Shown here: positions 1 through 8,097 of the stretch, in pieces
Layout of the letters: each line of letters starts with the position of its first letter
Numbering within the stretch: the stretch's first letter is position 1
Source: JASSUD01 sp031963405
GTDB lineage: Bacteria; Pseudomonadota; Gammaproteobacteria; Burkholderiales; Burkholderiaceae
Reading direction: 5' to 3'
DNA: 64,000 nucleotides
NCBI GenBank assembly: GCA_031963405.1
Contig: JASSUJ010000001.1
Location: 1,798,001 to 1,862,000 of the forward strand
Position numbers and translations under genes: made by a program
The notes under the pieces: generated by a model
Database searches by the model: none
What the model saw: the letters and a program-made list of their open reading frames with translations, nothing else
Told to the model about the DNA's origin: nothing

Positions 1-1
1 G

Positions 2-385
2 ATTCTAGTGCTGATTATTTTTGTCTGGACACCGCCGCATTTTTGGGCGCTCGCCCTCTATCGTCGGCAAGATTACGCGCAAGCTAAATTACCCATGCTG
101 CCCATTACACACGGTGAAAAATTTACGCGCCTGCATATTTTGCTCTATAGCTTCATCCTATTTGGTGTTTCGCTATTGCCATTTGCGGCACGCATGAGTG
201 GCGTACTTTACTTAGTCGCAGCCGTTGCATTAGGGACTATTTTTATTCGTTATGCCTGGCGCATTTGGCGCAACTATTCTGATGCACTAGCCCGTCAAAC
301 CTTCCGCTATTCGATTATTTACCTATCCCTGCTTTTTCTGGCGCTGCTGGTGGATCACTATCTACAAATAATGCGCAGCGTTTAG
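2..385 (+). CDS. ctaB/cyoE: Heme o synthase (protoheme IX farnesyltransferase), 3' part
   Basis: C-terminal part of the membrane prenyltransferase that converts heme b to heme o for terminal oxidases. The frame is open from the window edge, so the 5' end lies outside. The visible 128 codons carry the WTPPHFWALAL segment with the following RRQDYAQAKLPMLP loop, typical of the second half of CtaB/CyoE, then three hydrophobic helices ending in LLVDHYLQIM. The stop at 383-385 is followed by about 200 bp without a gene, then the tRNA array on the other strand. Family assignment is firm; completeness upstream cannot be judged. Confidence 0.93.
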   Translation: MLVLIIFVWTPPHFWALALYRRQDYAQAKLPMLPITHGEKFTRLHILLYSFILFGVSLLPFAARMSGVLYLVAAVALGTIFIRYAWRIWRNYSDALARQTFRYSIIYLSLLFLALLVDHYLQIMRSV

Positions 386-594
386 ATAGCTTCTTGATCG
401 GTTCTTTAAAACCTACTTAGCCTCTGTGCTTGATGTGAATTGAAGATAAGTAGTTAGAGTTATTAAAGAATAACTCGGCCTAGACCGTATCTTTAATTAT
501 TCAGAAACGGATAAACCGAATCTGCCTTAAAGCAAAAGAAGTGGGGGAGAAAGAGAGGGATTTAGATTGAAGCTTAATACAGGCTTTAAAGAAG
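386..594. other. Intergenic tail of the tRNA array
   Basis: No gene seen. An 8-bp stem (457-464 with 469-476, loop AAAG) lacks a T-run, so it is not a convincing terminator. Read on the minus strand, 500-590 resembles the sequence downstream of the normal tRNA-Phe near 51250-51290 (CTTCAATCTA, then TTTTGCTTTAA), which suggests the array was copied together with its downstream flank. Confidence 0.5.
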
Positions 595-667
595 TGGCCT
601 GGGGCGGAATCGAACCACCGTCCGGTAGATTTTTAGTCCACTGCTCTGCCAACTGAGCTGCCGGGCC
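595..667 (-). tRNA. tRNA-Phe-like, anticodon AAA (array A, copy 1, distal)
   Basis: 73-nt cloverleaf on the minus strand: GGCCCGG acceptor strand, D stem GCTC/GAGC, anticodon stem GTGGA/TCTAC with loop CTAAAAA, T arm GGTGG-TTCGATT-CCGCC. By alignment to the normal tRNA-Phe at 51171, the anticodon is AAA instead of GAA. After discriminator A73 the template gives CTT, so no CCA is encoded. It is the last copy from the array promoter and the only one whose acceptor is followed by CAG rather than TAG. Confidence 0.85.
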
Positions 668-695
668 ATTTGTACTTCACTAACACTTTAAAAGG

Positions 696-768
696 TGGCC
701 TGGGATGGAATTGAACCATCGTCCGGCGGATTTTTAATCCACTGCTTTGCCAACTAAGCTACCGGGCC
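696..768 (-). tRNA. tRNA-Phe-like, anticodon AAA (array A, copy 2)
   Basis: 73 nt, minus strand. D stem GCTT/AAGC and T arm GATGG-TTCAATT-CCATC differ from copy 1 by paired changes that keep both stems closed. Loop TTAAAAA, anticodon AAA. Identical to copy 9 over the whole gene. Confidence 0.85.
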
Positions 769-796
769 ATCTGTATTCAACTAAAACTATAAAAGG

Positions 797-869
797 TGGC
801 CAGGGGTGGGGTCGAACCACCGTCCGGTAGATTTTTAATCCACTGCTCTGCCAACTGAGCTACCGGGCC
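797..869 (-). tRNA. tRNA-Phe-like, anticodon AAA (array A, copy 3)
   Basis: 73 nt, minus strand. D stem GCTC/GAGC, loop TTAAAAA, T arm GGTGG-TTCGACC-CCACC. The acceptor 3' strand is CCTGGCC, so position 5:68 is C-T rather than the C-A seen in most copies. Not followed by CCA (template ACCT). Confidence 0.85.
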
Positions 870-897
870 ATTTGTACTTCACTAACACTTTAAAAGG

Positions 898-970
898 TGG
901 CCTGGGATGGAGTTGAACCATCGTCCGGTAGATTTTTAGTCTACTGCTCTGCCAACTGAGCTACCGGGCC
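898..970 (-). tRNA. tRNA-Phe-like, anticodon AAA (array A, copy 4)
   Basis: 73 nt, minus strand. The anticodon stem is GTAGA/TCTAC, fully Watson-Crick: the G-T wobble of the sibling copies at 29:41 has become A-T. Loop CTAAAAA; T arm GATGG-TTCAACT-CCATC. Confidence 0.85.
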
Positions 971-997
971 ATCTGTACTAACTAACGCTTTAAAAGG

Positions 998-1070
998 TGG
1001 CCTGGGATGGAGTTGAACCATCGTCCGGCGGATTTTTAATCCACTGCTCTGCCAACTGAGCTACCGGGCC
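998..1070 (-). tRNA. tRNA-Phe-like, anticodon AAA (array A, copy 5)
   Basis: 73 nt, minus strand. D stem GCTC/GAGC, anticodon stem GTGGA/TCCGC with loop TTAAAAA, T arm GATGG-TTCAACT-CCATC. No CCA encoded. Confidence 0.85.
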
Positions 1071-1097
1071 ATCTGTATTAACTAAAACTTTAAAAGG

Positions 1098-1170
1098 CGG
1101 CCTGGGATGGAGTTGAACCATCGTCCGGCGGATTTTTAATCCACTGCTTTGCCAATTAAGCTACCGGGCC
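1098..1170 (-). tRNA. tRNA-Phe-like, anticodon AAA, discriminator G73 (array A, copy 6)
   Basis: 73 nt, minus strand. The only copy with G instead of A at discriminator position 73, and with AATTGG in the D loop. D stem GCTT/AAGC, loop TTAAAAA, T arm GATGG-TTCAACT-CCATC. A73 is a known PheRS identity base, so this copy may be poorly charged. Confidence 0.8.
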
Positions 1171-1198
1171 ATCTGTACTGCACTAAAACTATAAAAGG

Positions 1199-1271
1199 TG
1201 GCCTGGGATGGAGTTGAACCATCGTCCGGCGGATTTTTAATCCACTGCTTTGCCAACTAAGCTACCGGGCC
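1199..1271 (-). tRNA. tRNA-Phe-like, anticodon AAA (array A, copy 7)
   Basis: 73 nt, minus strand. D stem GCTT/AAGC, loop TTAAAAA, T arm GATGG-TTCAACT-CCATC, A73, no encoded CCA. Differs from copy 6 at the discriminator and the D loop. Confidence 0.85.
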
Positions 1272-1298
1272 ATCTGTACTAACTAACACTTTAAAAGG

Positions 1299-1371
1299 TG
1301 GCCAGGGGTGGGATCGAACCACCGTCCGGTAGATTTTTAATCCACTGCTCTGCCAACTGAGCTACCGGGCC
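1299..1371 (-). tRNA. tRNA-Phe-like, anticodon AAA (array A, copy 8)
   Basis: 73 nt, minus strand. D stem GCTC/GAGC, loop TTAAAAA, T arm GGTGG-TTCGATC-CCACC, acceptor 3' strand CCTGGCC. With copy 3 and plus-strand copies B1 and B3 it forms the GGTGG/CCTGGCC subtype. Confidence 0.85.
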
Positions 1372-1399
1372 ATCTGTACTTCACTAACACTTTAAAAGG

Positions 1400-1472
1400 T
1401 GGCCTGGGATGGAATTGAACCATCGTCCGGCGGATTTTTAATCCACTGCTTTGCCAACTAAGCTACCGGGCC
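1400..1472 (-). tRNA. tRNA-Phe-like, anticodon AAA (array A, copy 9, promoter-proximal)
   Basis: 73 nt, minus strand, first gene from the promoter at 1499-1527. D stem GCTT/AAGC, loop TTAAAAA, T arm GATGG-TTCAATT-CCATC. Copies repeat every 100-101 bp with spacers of 27-28 bp rich in CTTTAAAAG. Confidence 0.85.
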
Positions 1473-1498
1473 ATCTATCTGTTTGATCAGATGGCCCC

Positions 1499-1527
1499 AC
1501 TATAGCAACCGCCAAAATACCGCTCAA
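1499..1527 (-). promoter_or_regulatory. Promoter of tRNA array A
   Basis: On the minus strand: -35 TTGAGC (1522-1527), 17-bp spacer, -10 TATAGT (1499-1504), followed by a GGGGCC discriminator-like stretch and copy 9 about 27 bp later. The same boxes and spacing precede array B and, with TTGAGG, the normal tRNA-Phe. No other promoter is visible between copies, so the nine tRNAs are probably one transcript. Confidence 0.75.
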
Positions 1528-1603
1528 TCTCCTGAACTACTCGTTTTTTTGCTAGATAAATCGCAACTCTCACGCTCAATTTGACATTAATAGCGCTCTT
1601 TTA

Positions 1604-1660
1604 TTCCATCGCTCCTCTGCCAGCTAAGCTATCGGCCCGTCTGTGATCAGATGGCTTCAC
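1604..1660 (-). pseudogene. Decayed 5' half of another tRNA of the same family
   Basis: On the minus strand, 1611-1638 reads as a damaged acceptor and D arm (GGGCCGATAGCTTAGC, then GGCAGAGGAGC) like the array members. It is preceded by a degraded copy of the leader (CCATCTGATCAC, GTATCGTGAAGCC in place of CTATAGTGGGGCC). The T arm is gone. It marks an older unit upstream of the live promoter. Confidence 0.55.
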
Positions 1661-1699
1661 GATACTGCTGCCTTTTTCACTATGTACGCCTAAGAAATA

Positions 1700-1747
1700 A
1701 AGCTGCCTTGCTTGCCTGGCAATAGCAATAAGGCAGCTTATTTTTTA
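1700..1747 (+). terminator. Orphan hairpin with T-run
   Basis: Stem AAGCTGCCTT (1700-1709) / AAGGCAGCTT (1730-1739) followed by ATTTTTT. It looks like a plus-strand rho-independent terminator, but no plus-strand gene precedes it here, so it may be left over from a lost gene. Confidence 0.5.
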
Positions 1748-1884
1748 GCTCCTCAAGCAGAAACTGATTTTGCTTCTGCTTGAAAAGCGCTTAAGAGATG
1801 TTTGCGCTATACATATAAGCGGCTAATTACCTTCTGCGCTTTGCTAGAATCCATTCTTTTCTCAATCTCGCTCGTCCCATCCTC

Positions 1885-3585
1885 ATGCCCACATCGCCCC
1901 GCCGTATTCTTGTTACTTCTGCTCTGCCTTATGCCAATGGTCAGATTCATTTAGGTCATTTAGTTGAGTACATCCAGACCGATATTTGGACGCGTGCGTT
2001 GCGTATGCACGGTCATGAAGTTTGTTATGTGAGTGCGGATGACACGCATGGCACACCAATTATGTTGCGTGCTGAGAAAGAAGGCGTGACGCCTAAAGCG
2101 CTGATTGAGCGTGTTTGGCAAGAGCATCGGCGTGACTTTGATAGTTTTGGCATCTCATTTGATTACTACGGCTCGACGGATTCGCCTGATAATCAGGCGC
2201 TTTCTGAAAAAATTTATCTGGCGTTGCGCCAAGCAGGTTTGATTGAGTCGCGTGAAATTGAGCAAGCCTATGACCCCGTTAAGGAACTCTTTTTACCCGA
2301 CCGCTTTATCAAGGGTACGTGTCCAAAATGTAAGGCCGAAGACCAATATGGAGATTCTTGCGAGGCATGCGGCGCGACTTATCAGCCAACTGATTTGATT
2401 CGTCCGTATTCAGCGCTCTCTGGTGCGACACCTATACACAAGAAATCGATGCATTATTTCTTCCGCCTATCTGATGTGCGTTGCGAAGAATTTTTGCGTG
2501 AGTGGGTAGCTAAATTAGCGCAGCCTGAAGCGACCAATAAAATGCGTGAATGGCTTGGTACCGAAGGTGAAGCAACCTTAGCTGACTGGGATATTTCGCG
2601 TGATGCGCCCTATTTTGGCTTTGAAATTCCTGATGCGCCTGGCAAATATTTCTATGTATGGCTTGATGCGCCGGTTGGCTATTACGCGAGTTTTAAAGCG
2701 TTGTGCGAAGAGCGTGGTTTGAATTTTGAAGACTGGGTAAAACCAGATAGCACCGCTGAGCAATACCATTTCATTGGTAAAGATATTCTTTATTTTCACA
2801 CGCTGTTTTGGCCGGCGATGCTTAAGTTTTCCGGCTATCGCACCCCAACCAATGTGTTTGCGCATGGCTTTCTGACGGTTGATGGAAAGAAAATGTCGAA
2901 GTCACGCGGCACTTTTATTACCGCGCAAAGCTATATAGAGGCGGGGCTGAATCCAGAGTGGCTGCGTTACTATTTCGCTGCCAAGCTCAATACGACTATG
3001 GAAGATATTGACTTAAATTTTGGCGATTTCGTAGCGCGGGTGAATAGTGATTTAGTGGGTAAATACATCAATATTGCAAGCCGTACAGCAGGCTTTCTGG
3101 TGAAGCGCTTTAATAGCTGTGTGCAAGATAGCGTGATGAATCATCCGCTGTTAGAGCGCTTGCGAGCAGCGGTTCCAGCTATCGCTGCGCATTACGAAGA
3201 GCGAGATAACGCACGTGCCATGCGCGCCATCTTGCATGAGGCGGATGCGGTCAATGCTTATATTGACGTAGCTAAACCCTGGGAACAGGCAAAAAATCCC
3301 GCTTGTGAAAACGAGCTGCACCAAAGCTGCAGTCTTAGTTTGGAGGCTTTTCGCTTGCTAACTCTCATGCTAAAACCCGTGCTGCCGCAACTCGCGGCAC
3401 AAGTAGAAAGTTTTCTGCAAATTCAGCCGCTCGCTTGGTCTGATGCGCACACGCCACTGACCTCAGCGCAGCCCATCCAACCTTATCAACATTTGATGAA
3501 GCGCCTTGATCCTAAACAAATTGAGGTATTAGTGGCGATGAACAGCGCTTCGTTGACACAAGCTTCGCCTGAGTCTGGGCTTTAA
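1885..3585 (+). CDS. metG: Methionyl-tRNA synthetase, without C-terminal tRNA-binding domain
   Basis: Class I aminoacyl-tRNA synthetase charging tRNA-Met and initiator tRNA. The HIGH motif is HLGH (residues 22-25), the KMSKS loop is near residue 335, and a four-cysteine zinc knuckle CPKC...CEAC lies around 146-161, as in the MetG1 class. The ATG start gives a standard N-terminus. At 566 residues it is about 110-150 shorter than the usual bacterial enzyme of this class: it ends soon after LDPKQIEVLVAMN, where a linker and an EMAPII-type dimerisation/tRNA-binding domain normally follow. No remnant of that domain is visible in the next 100 bp. The catalytic and anticodon-binding parts look intact, so the enzyme is probably active but monomeric. 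Confidence 0.96.
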   Translation: MPTSPRRILVTSALPYANGQIHLGHLVEYIQTDIWTRALRMHGHEVCYVSADDTHGTPIMLRAEKEGVTPKALIERVWQEHRRDFDSFGISFDYYGSTDSPDNQALSEKIYLALRQAGLIESREIEQAYDPVKELFLPDRFIKGTCPKCKAEDQYGDSCEACGATYQPTDLIRPYSALSGATPIHKKSMHYFFRLSDVRCEEFLREWVAKLAQPEATNKMREWLGTEGEATLADWDISRDAPYFGFEIPDAPGKYFYVWLDAPVGYYASFKALCEERGLNFEDWVKPDSTAEQYHFIGKDILYFHTLFWPAMLKFSGYRTPTNVFAHGFLTVDGKKMSKSRGTFITAQSYIEAGLNPEWLRYYFAAKLNTTMEDIDLNFGDFVARVNSDLVGKYINIASRTAGFLVKRFNSCVQDSVMNHPLLERLRAAVPAIAAHYEERDNARAMRAILHEADAVNAYIDVAKPWEQAKNPACENELHQSCSLSLEAFRLLTLMLKPVLPQLAAQVESFLQIQPLAWSDAHTPLTSAQPIQPYQHLMKRLDPKQIEVLVAMNSASLTQASPESGL

Positions 3586-3825
3586 AAAGCTAGGTAAGCG
3601 GGTTTTTGCAAATTTTTTATGAATAAAACGAAAAACGTTCTTTATATCAATACTGACTCAGTAGCTTAAATAAAGTCGATATTGGCAAAAACTGAGTACT
3701 AAAGAAGGTTTGCGTAATCCGGTGCGGTGTTATGCAGACCTTCACTCGTTATTTTTTAATCAGCGAGGCGCTGCTGCCTGGGCAGCTAGCCTCTTGTTGT
3801 TTATGTGTTCTGCGCGGGCTTGTTT

Positions 3826-6800
3826 TTACTCTTCTTCTGTTTTATCAAACATCACTTTTTTGTGTTTTTTTGAATGCTTAATGAGGCGGTTAAAGCGTCG
3901 CTGGTAGATCAAGTCAACCCCATTCAAAGTCCCGGTATGGGCTGCCAATGACCAGCTGCGCGAGATTTGCCAGGTGAGTTTAAAAAGATTCACACTCGCT
4001 GTAATTCCTTGCTCATAACCCAAAATAAAGCGCTCATTTAATGCTTTAGCAACATTTACCACTTGCAAGTCAGGCAGGCCGGTTTCGCTTTGGCCGATAG
4101 AAAATTCGTCAAAGCCAATGGTTTTAGCAATTTTTTTACCGCCGGCGTTGCCTAATAAAGCGAGCGCTGCATTCATCGTGTTTTGCTGACCAAGGTTGGT
4201 GCCGCTGCTAGCGCCATGTCCAAATAACAGCCAAGAGAGCTTATCTTCATCGGGCACATTGGGCTCTGAGGTAAGCCGAGCTTGTGGCGAGCGTACAGTG
4301 CCAGTGACTGTTACCCCGACTTCTACGGCTTGGTTGCGCCGCATCGCTAGAATATTGATGCCAGGGTTATCGAGCGGGCCATTAAAGGTGAAGTAGCCTT
4401 TTTCAATATTGAGTTTGCGGCCAAAGGTTTCGTAAGTTGAGCCTTCTAGCACTTTGACATCACCTGTGGCACGTAGTGGTTCTTCAGGAACGCTGGTAAC
4501 GGTAAATTTCCCCCGTAGATTTAAATCAGCCCCCACGCCGTGGAAACGAAAATTATGTCCAAGGTCGATGCGTATATTGGCGTTTGGCAAGAATTTACCA
4601 ACTGGCTTGGCTTCATGGGATGCGGCGCTACTTGGCGGTGCTTGGGTATCATCGTTGGCATGCACAATTTTTACGTCTTCGCCTAACTGAGGTGCGCGTG
4701 TAGCAGGTAAATCTAACAGCGCGCGATCGACAATAAATTCTCCATCAATTTCGAGTTTATTCGCCTCACCCGTATTAACTATAGTGGCTTGTCCAGAGAG
4801 GGAAAGCTGTCGCTCTGGCGTGGCAAATAACTCTAGCTTATGCGCCTTGATTTGGGCTGAGACAGTGGGGTTGGATTGATCGAGTTGAATTCCTCCAGTG
4901 GCGCGTATTACACCGCTCGCGCCGTGAAATTCAACTTGCTTAAACGTAACGGCATTGTCAGCTAAAGCGATGCGGACTACGCCGTCTTTTAGGGTGACGC
5001 CTTCGTCAAGCAGGGAGAGCGCTAAGTTATCGCCTGTGAGCATGCCAGAGAAAATTGGCTGACCAATTTCCCCAGCTACCGCGAGATTTAACCCGGCTTG
5101 TCCTTCCAACATAAACTGTGGGCCTAATAAGCCACCCGTGTTTTTGAGGGAGGGCACAGCTGCTGTGAGCGTACCGGATAGCGGAGCATCGTTTGCTAGC
5201 GTCTCGGTTAGATCTAGCTGACCTTGAGTGAATGCTAGCGGCAGCTGCAAGCTCGTTTCAAAAGTGCCTAGTCGAGCAGCATTGGCATGGGCTGTTAATT
5301 TGGCGCGGTTGTCATTGGCAAAATCAAGGCGTGTGTCAAGCTGAGTGATGCCGAGTGCAGTTGCCCCGCCTCGATTTTTAGTCAGCGTGATATCACCCGT
5401 TCGGCGTTTAAACTGTAAATAGCCGGATGCGTTTGCCTTGAGTGCAAAATCCCAGTCACTATCAAATACTAAATCAGTTTTGATAGCGGTCATTTGGTCG
5501 TGGAGCGAGCTAATTTGCAGCAGCTGGTTTAAATCCATGCCAGTCAACCTGCCGCTTGATTGGATATGGCCGTGGTCATACACCAATTGACGTAAATCGA
5601 GCGCAGCTTTTTCGATGCTTAAACGAGCTCCAGTTACTTCGAGTTGCTGCGGTGCAACGCTAATTTCAACGGGCGCCGCGAGTTGCACAGTGGGGAGGCC
5701 GCGGTTGCTTAGTTGAGTGAGTAAGCCCCTCCAAGCGCTTTGCTCACCTTGATCAGTTAATCCACCACGCGCAGCCACCGTTAACTCAAGCGGTGCATTG
5801 CGTATTCGACCTGTCGCGTTTGCTGTTAAAGCATGTTTGGCGCGTGTGCCGGCCAAATGCACGTTAAGCCCTCTCAAGAAAATATCGGATGTGCTTAGGC
5901 CGTTGGCTTGCATAGTGAAATTCAATGCGCCGTTAGCCCCATCACTTAATTCGGCTTGCCCATGCGCGCTGGCTAAACGGTGTTTGCCAAAAGCGAGAGT
6001 ACGCGCTTGATAGTGAGCACTGACATGCGGGTGTGCAAGGGTGCCACTGATATCCCCATCTGCCTTAACCGAACCCGCAAGATTAAATCCAAGCCGCTCA
6101 AGTCGCGGTGCGTCGATTTGAAAAATCAGCCGATCCTCGGCACTGCCAAAGCTGCCCTGTACAGTAATTTGATTGCCTGCTACTGATAACTGAGCATCAC
6201 TTGGCCGCAGCCGCTTTTTAGTGAAGTGTAGGGTGCCCGTACCAGTGACAGGGAGGCCGGCATAGGTGCTATCGTGCAATTCATAAGTCGCTTTTATCGA
6301 AGGTTTGGCCAGCTTGCCATGCGCGCTGAGTGTGCCAGATAGGCTGGCTGATGGCAGCCGCTTTGGGCGACGCGAATGCGTGCCAGACATAGTTTGCTTA
6401 AGCGATGCCGGATTAAAGAATGACAAAGGGTTAAAGCGTTCCAATGTCATATCTAGCTCATAGCTCGATGCTATGTTTTTTTTTAACGTGCCAGCGAGCG
6501 TCGCTTGCCCAGTATTCATATGCAACACGCTGTTTAAGGTAGTTTGTCCTGCCTCAGCGGTGATGGTTGCCTGAGTGCGTAGCGCTAACTGTGGGTCGCT
6601 TAGCTTAAGCTCTGCCTGTTGTAATTGATGAGCGAGTCGCAGCGTGATTGGGCCGCCTAACTGCGTTTTACGTAAGGCTTTGTTGAATAGGTTGAGATCG
6701 AGTTTGTCAGCATGTAAATCAAGCTGCCCATGGCCATGGGTAAAAGTGCCTTTCCCTGTCAGTGCAAGGTTTTTTAAAAAGTTGAGCCGAATTCCATCAA

Positions 6801-7914
6801 AGGTTTGGGTCTGCTCACTTAAGCGTACATTTGCATGAGCGCTTAGCAGGGGTAATAGGTGTGCATCTAGCGCCCCAGGTTTTTGATTAAGAATTGTAAG
6901 GGGGCCTGCCACAATCAATTTATCTGCCTGAATAGGAGCGGAAGAGGGCGCAATAGGCTGTGCAGAGGGTGGCGTCTGATTTTGCACTGGTCGCAGCTGT
7001 GCTTGTAACGATAAATCAGCCACGGGTGCAGTCGCAGAAAAAGCACGTGGATTCAAATGCTCAATCTGTAATACGGCAACTTTTAACGCGACTTGAGAAA
7101 AAGGGAGCGCCTCAATATGCGCGTGCCCGTTTAGCTTCTTTCCACTAGCGCTCAGATCAGCAATGAGCGAGGCTAGCGTGCCTGATAAGTGGATATCTAA
7201 AAGCGCTTTTTCTCCTTGTGCTTGCGCGCTTAAACCCACTCGGCCGCTGATCGGGAAAGGCTTCACTCCATCAAGTTTGACAAAAGCATGAGCAGTGCCC
7301 AAAGGAGTATCTAGGCGTTCTAGTGTGACTTCATGATGGCGACCATCACTGTGCCCTTGCAACAGTAGAGACTTAAATTCAGTCGTTGACGTGCCGTCGT
7401 GCAAACGTATTTGCTTAATGCGTACATTGCGTATCTCAACGCCAAGTGGCAGCGTCAAATTATCGGGGAGAGTCACTTTGCTTGATTTTTTCTGAGCCGC
7501 GAAACGCAGATCGATTGTCCTCACATCGAGAAAATCCACTACTAAACGCCAGGGCCTGGCCGAAAGCCTCCATTGGCCATGAAGTCTATCAAAGCGAATG
7601 TCACTCTTTTTCGTGTGCCATTTCACATTGCGTAGGCGTAACCCAGATTTGAGTTTGCCGCCTTCTAGCGTGCCGCTCAAATGCCTACCCGACAACATAA
7701 CCGCTGCACGCCACGCGAAGCGTGTGCCTTGCTCAGTGTTGAGCATATAAAAAAATGTACCGATTAGTAGCGTCAGCATTGTAGCTAGCGCAATTGCTGC
7801 CACAGCTAGCGCGCGTAGCCATCGGCTGCTCGGTAATTTTTTGTGTTGGCTAACTTGCGAAGAGGGCTCTGAAGAGGCTGTTGCGCTTGAATCAGAGGAG
7901 TTTTTACGGGTCAT
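3826..7914 (-). CDS. tamB: Translocation and assembly module protein TamB
   Basis: Large inner-membrane-anchored periplasmic protein (1362 aa) that works with the outer-membrane protein TamA in outer-membrane protein assembly and phospholipid transport. It has one N-terminal membrane anchor (about residues 33-57), a long beta-repeat body with periodic L-x-G/A-x-L patterns, and the conserved C-terminal DUF490/TamB region with GPLDNPGINILAMR, VTGTVRSPQARLTSEP and DKLSWLLFGHG. Its partner lies just upstream on the same strand, separated by about 180 bp that hold a hairpin repeat element, so tamA and tamB form an operon-like pair. It ends in a charged KKHKKVMFDKTEEE tail. Confidence 0.93.
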   Translation of the reverse strand: MTRKNSSDSSATASSEPSSQVSQHKKLPSSRWLRALAVAAIALATMLTLLIGTFFYMLNTEQGTRFAWRAAVMLSGRHLSGTLEGGKLKSGLRLRNVKWHTKKSDIRFDRLHGQWRLSARPWRLVVDFLDVRTIDLRFAAQKKSSKVTLPDNLTLPLGVEIRNVRIKQIRLHDGTSTTEFKSLLLQGHSDGRHHEVTLERLDTPLGTAHAFVKLDGVKPFPISGRVGLSAQAQGEKALLDIHLSGTLASLIADLSASGKKLNGHAHIEALPFSQVALKVAVLQIEHLNPRAFSATAPVADLSLQAQLRPVQNQTPPSAQPIAPSSAPIQADKLIVAGPLTILNQKPGALDAHLLPLLSAHANVRLSEQTQTFDGIRLNFLKNLALTGKGTFTHGHGQLDLHADKLDLNLFNKALRKTQLGGPITLRLAHQLQQAELKLSDPQLALRTQATITAEAGQTTLNSVLHMNTGQATLAGTLKKNIASSYELDMTLERFNPLSFFNPASLKQTMSGTHSRRPKRLPSASLSGTLSAHGKLAKPSIKATYELHDSTYAGLPVTGTGTLHFTKKRLRPSDAQLSVAGNQITVQGSFGSAEDRLIFQIDAPRLERLGFNLAGSVKADGDISGTLAHPHVSAHYQARTLAFGKHRLASAHGQAELSDGANGALNFTMQANGLSTSDIFLRGLNVHLAGTRAKHALTANATGRIRNAPLELTVAARGGLTDQGEQSAWRGLLTQLSNRGLPTVQLAAPVEISVAPQQLEVTGARLSIEKAALDLRQLVYDHGHIQSSGRLTGMDLNQLLQISSLHDQMTAIKTDLVFDSDWDFALKANASGYLQFKRRTGDITLTKNRGGATALGITQLDTRLDFANDNRAKLTAHANAARLGTFETSLQLPLAFTQGQLDLTETLANDAPLSGTLTAAVPSLKNTGGLLGPQFMLEGQAGLNLAVAGEIGQPIFSGMLTGDNLALSLLDEGVTLKDGVVRIALADNAVTFKQVEFHGASGVIRATGGIQLDQSNPTVSAQIKAHKLELFATPERQLSLSGQATIVNTGEANKLEIDGEFIVDRALLDLPATRAPQLGEDVKIVHANDDTQAPPSSAASHEAKPVGKFLPNANIRIDLGHNFRFHGVGADLNLRGKFTVTSVPEEPLRATGDVKVLEGSTYETFGRKLNIEKGYFTFNGPLDNPGINILAMRRNQAVEVGVTVTGTVRSPQARLTSEPNVPDEDKLSWLLFGHGASSGTNLGQQNTMNAALALLGNAGGKKIAKTIGFDEFSIGQSETGLPDLQVVNVAKALNERFILGYEQGITASVNLFKLTWQISRSWSLAAHTGTLNGVDLIYQRRFNRLIKHSKKHKKVMFDKTEEE

Positions 7915-7982
7915 TTTTTCAGCAGCGAATAATGCAAAAATGGGTTAAAAATTAGAGAAATGTTTAAGCGTACAAGTCCTTA

Positions 7983-8086
7983 AGGAAACGCTGAATACGC
8001 CGGAGGCAAAGAATGCCGACGCAGACAGTACATAATAAGTACGGCAAGGAGGCATGACGCCGCTCCCGGCGTATTCAGCGCTTCCT
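7983..8086. repeat. Family-1 hairpin repeat between tamA and tamB
   Basis: 104-bp element with terminal inverted repeats (AGGAAACGCTGAATACGCCGG against CCGGCGTATTCAGCGCTTCC) and the core GGCAAAGAATGCCGACGCAG, then GTACGGCAAGGAGGCATGAC. TA lies directly before it and overlaps its right end, which fits a TA target duplication. Confidence 0.75.
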
Positions 8087-8097
8087 AAATAGCTTGC

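Noticed and set aside
595..1472. CRISPR-like array (regular 100-bp period)
   Set aside because: The repeated unit is the 73-nt tRNA itself and the 27-28 bp spacers are nearly alike, so there are no unique spacers and no cas genes.
595..1472. tRNA-Lys(TTT) or suppressor anticodon reading of the array
   Set aside because: Alignment with tRNA-Phe and the required T33 fix the loop as (C/T)T-AAA-AA, so the anticodon is AAA.
3710..3907. Plus-strand ORF of 65 aa after metG
   Set aside because: Overlaps the 3' end of tamB on the other strand, composition not protein-like, no ribosome site.
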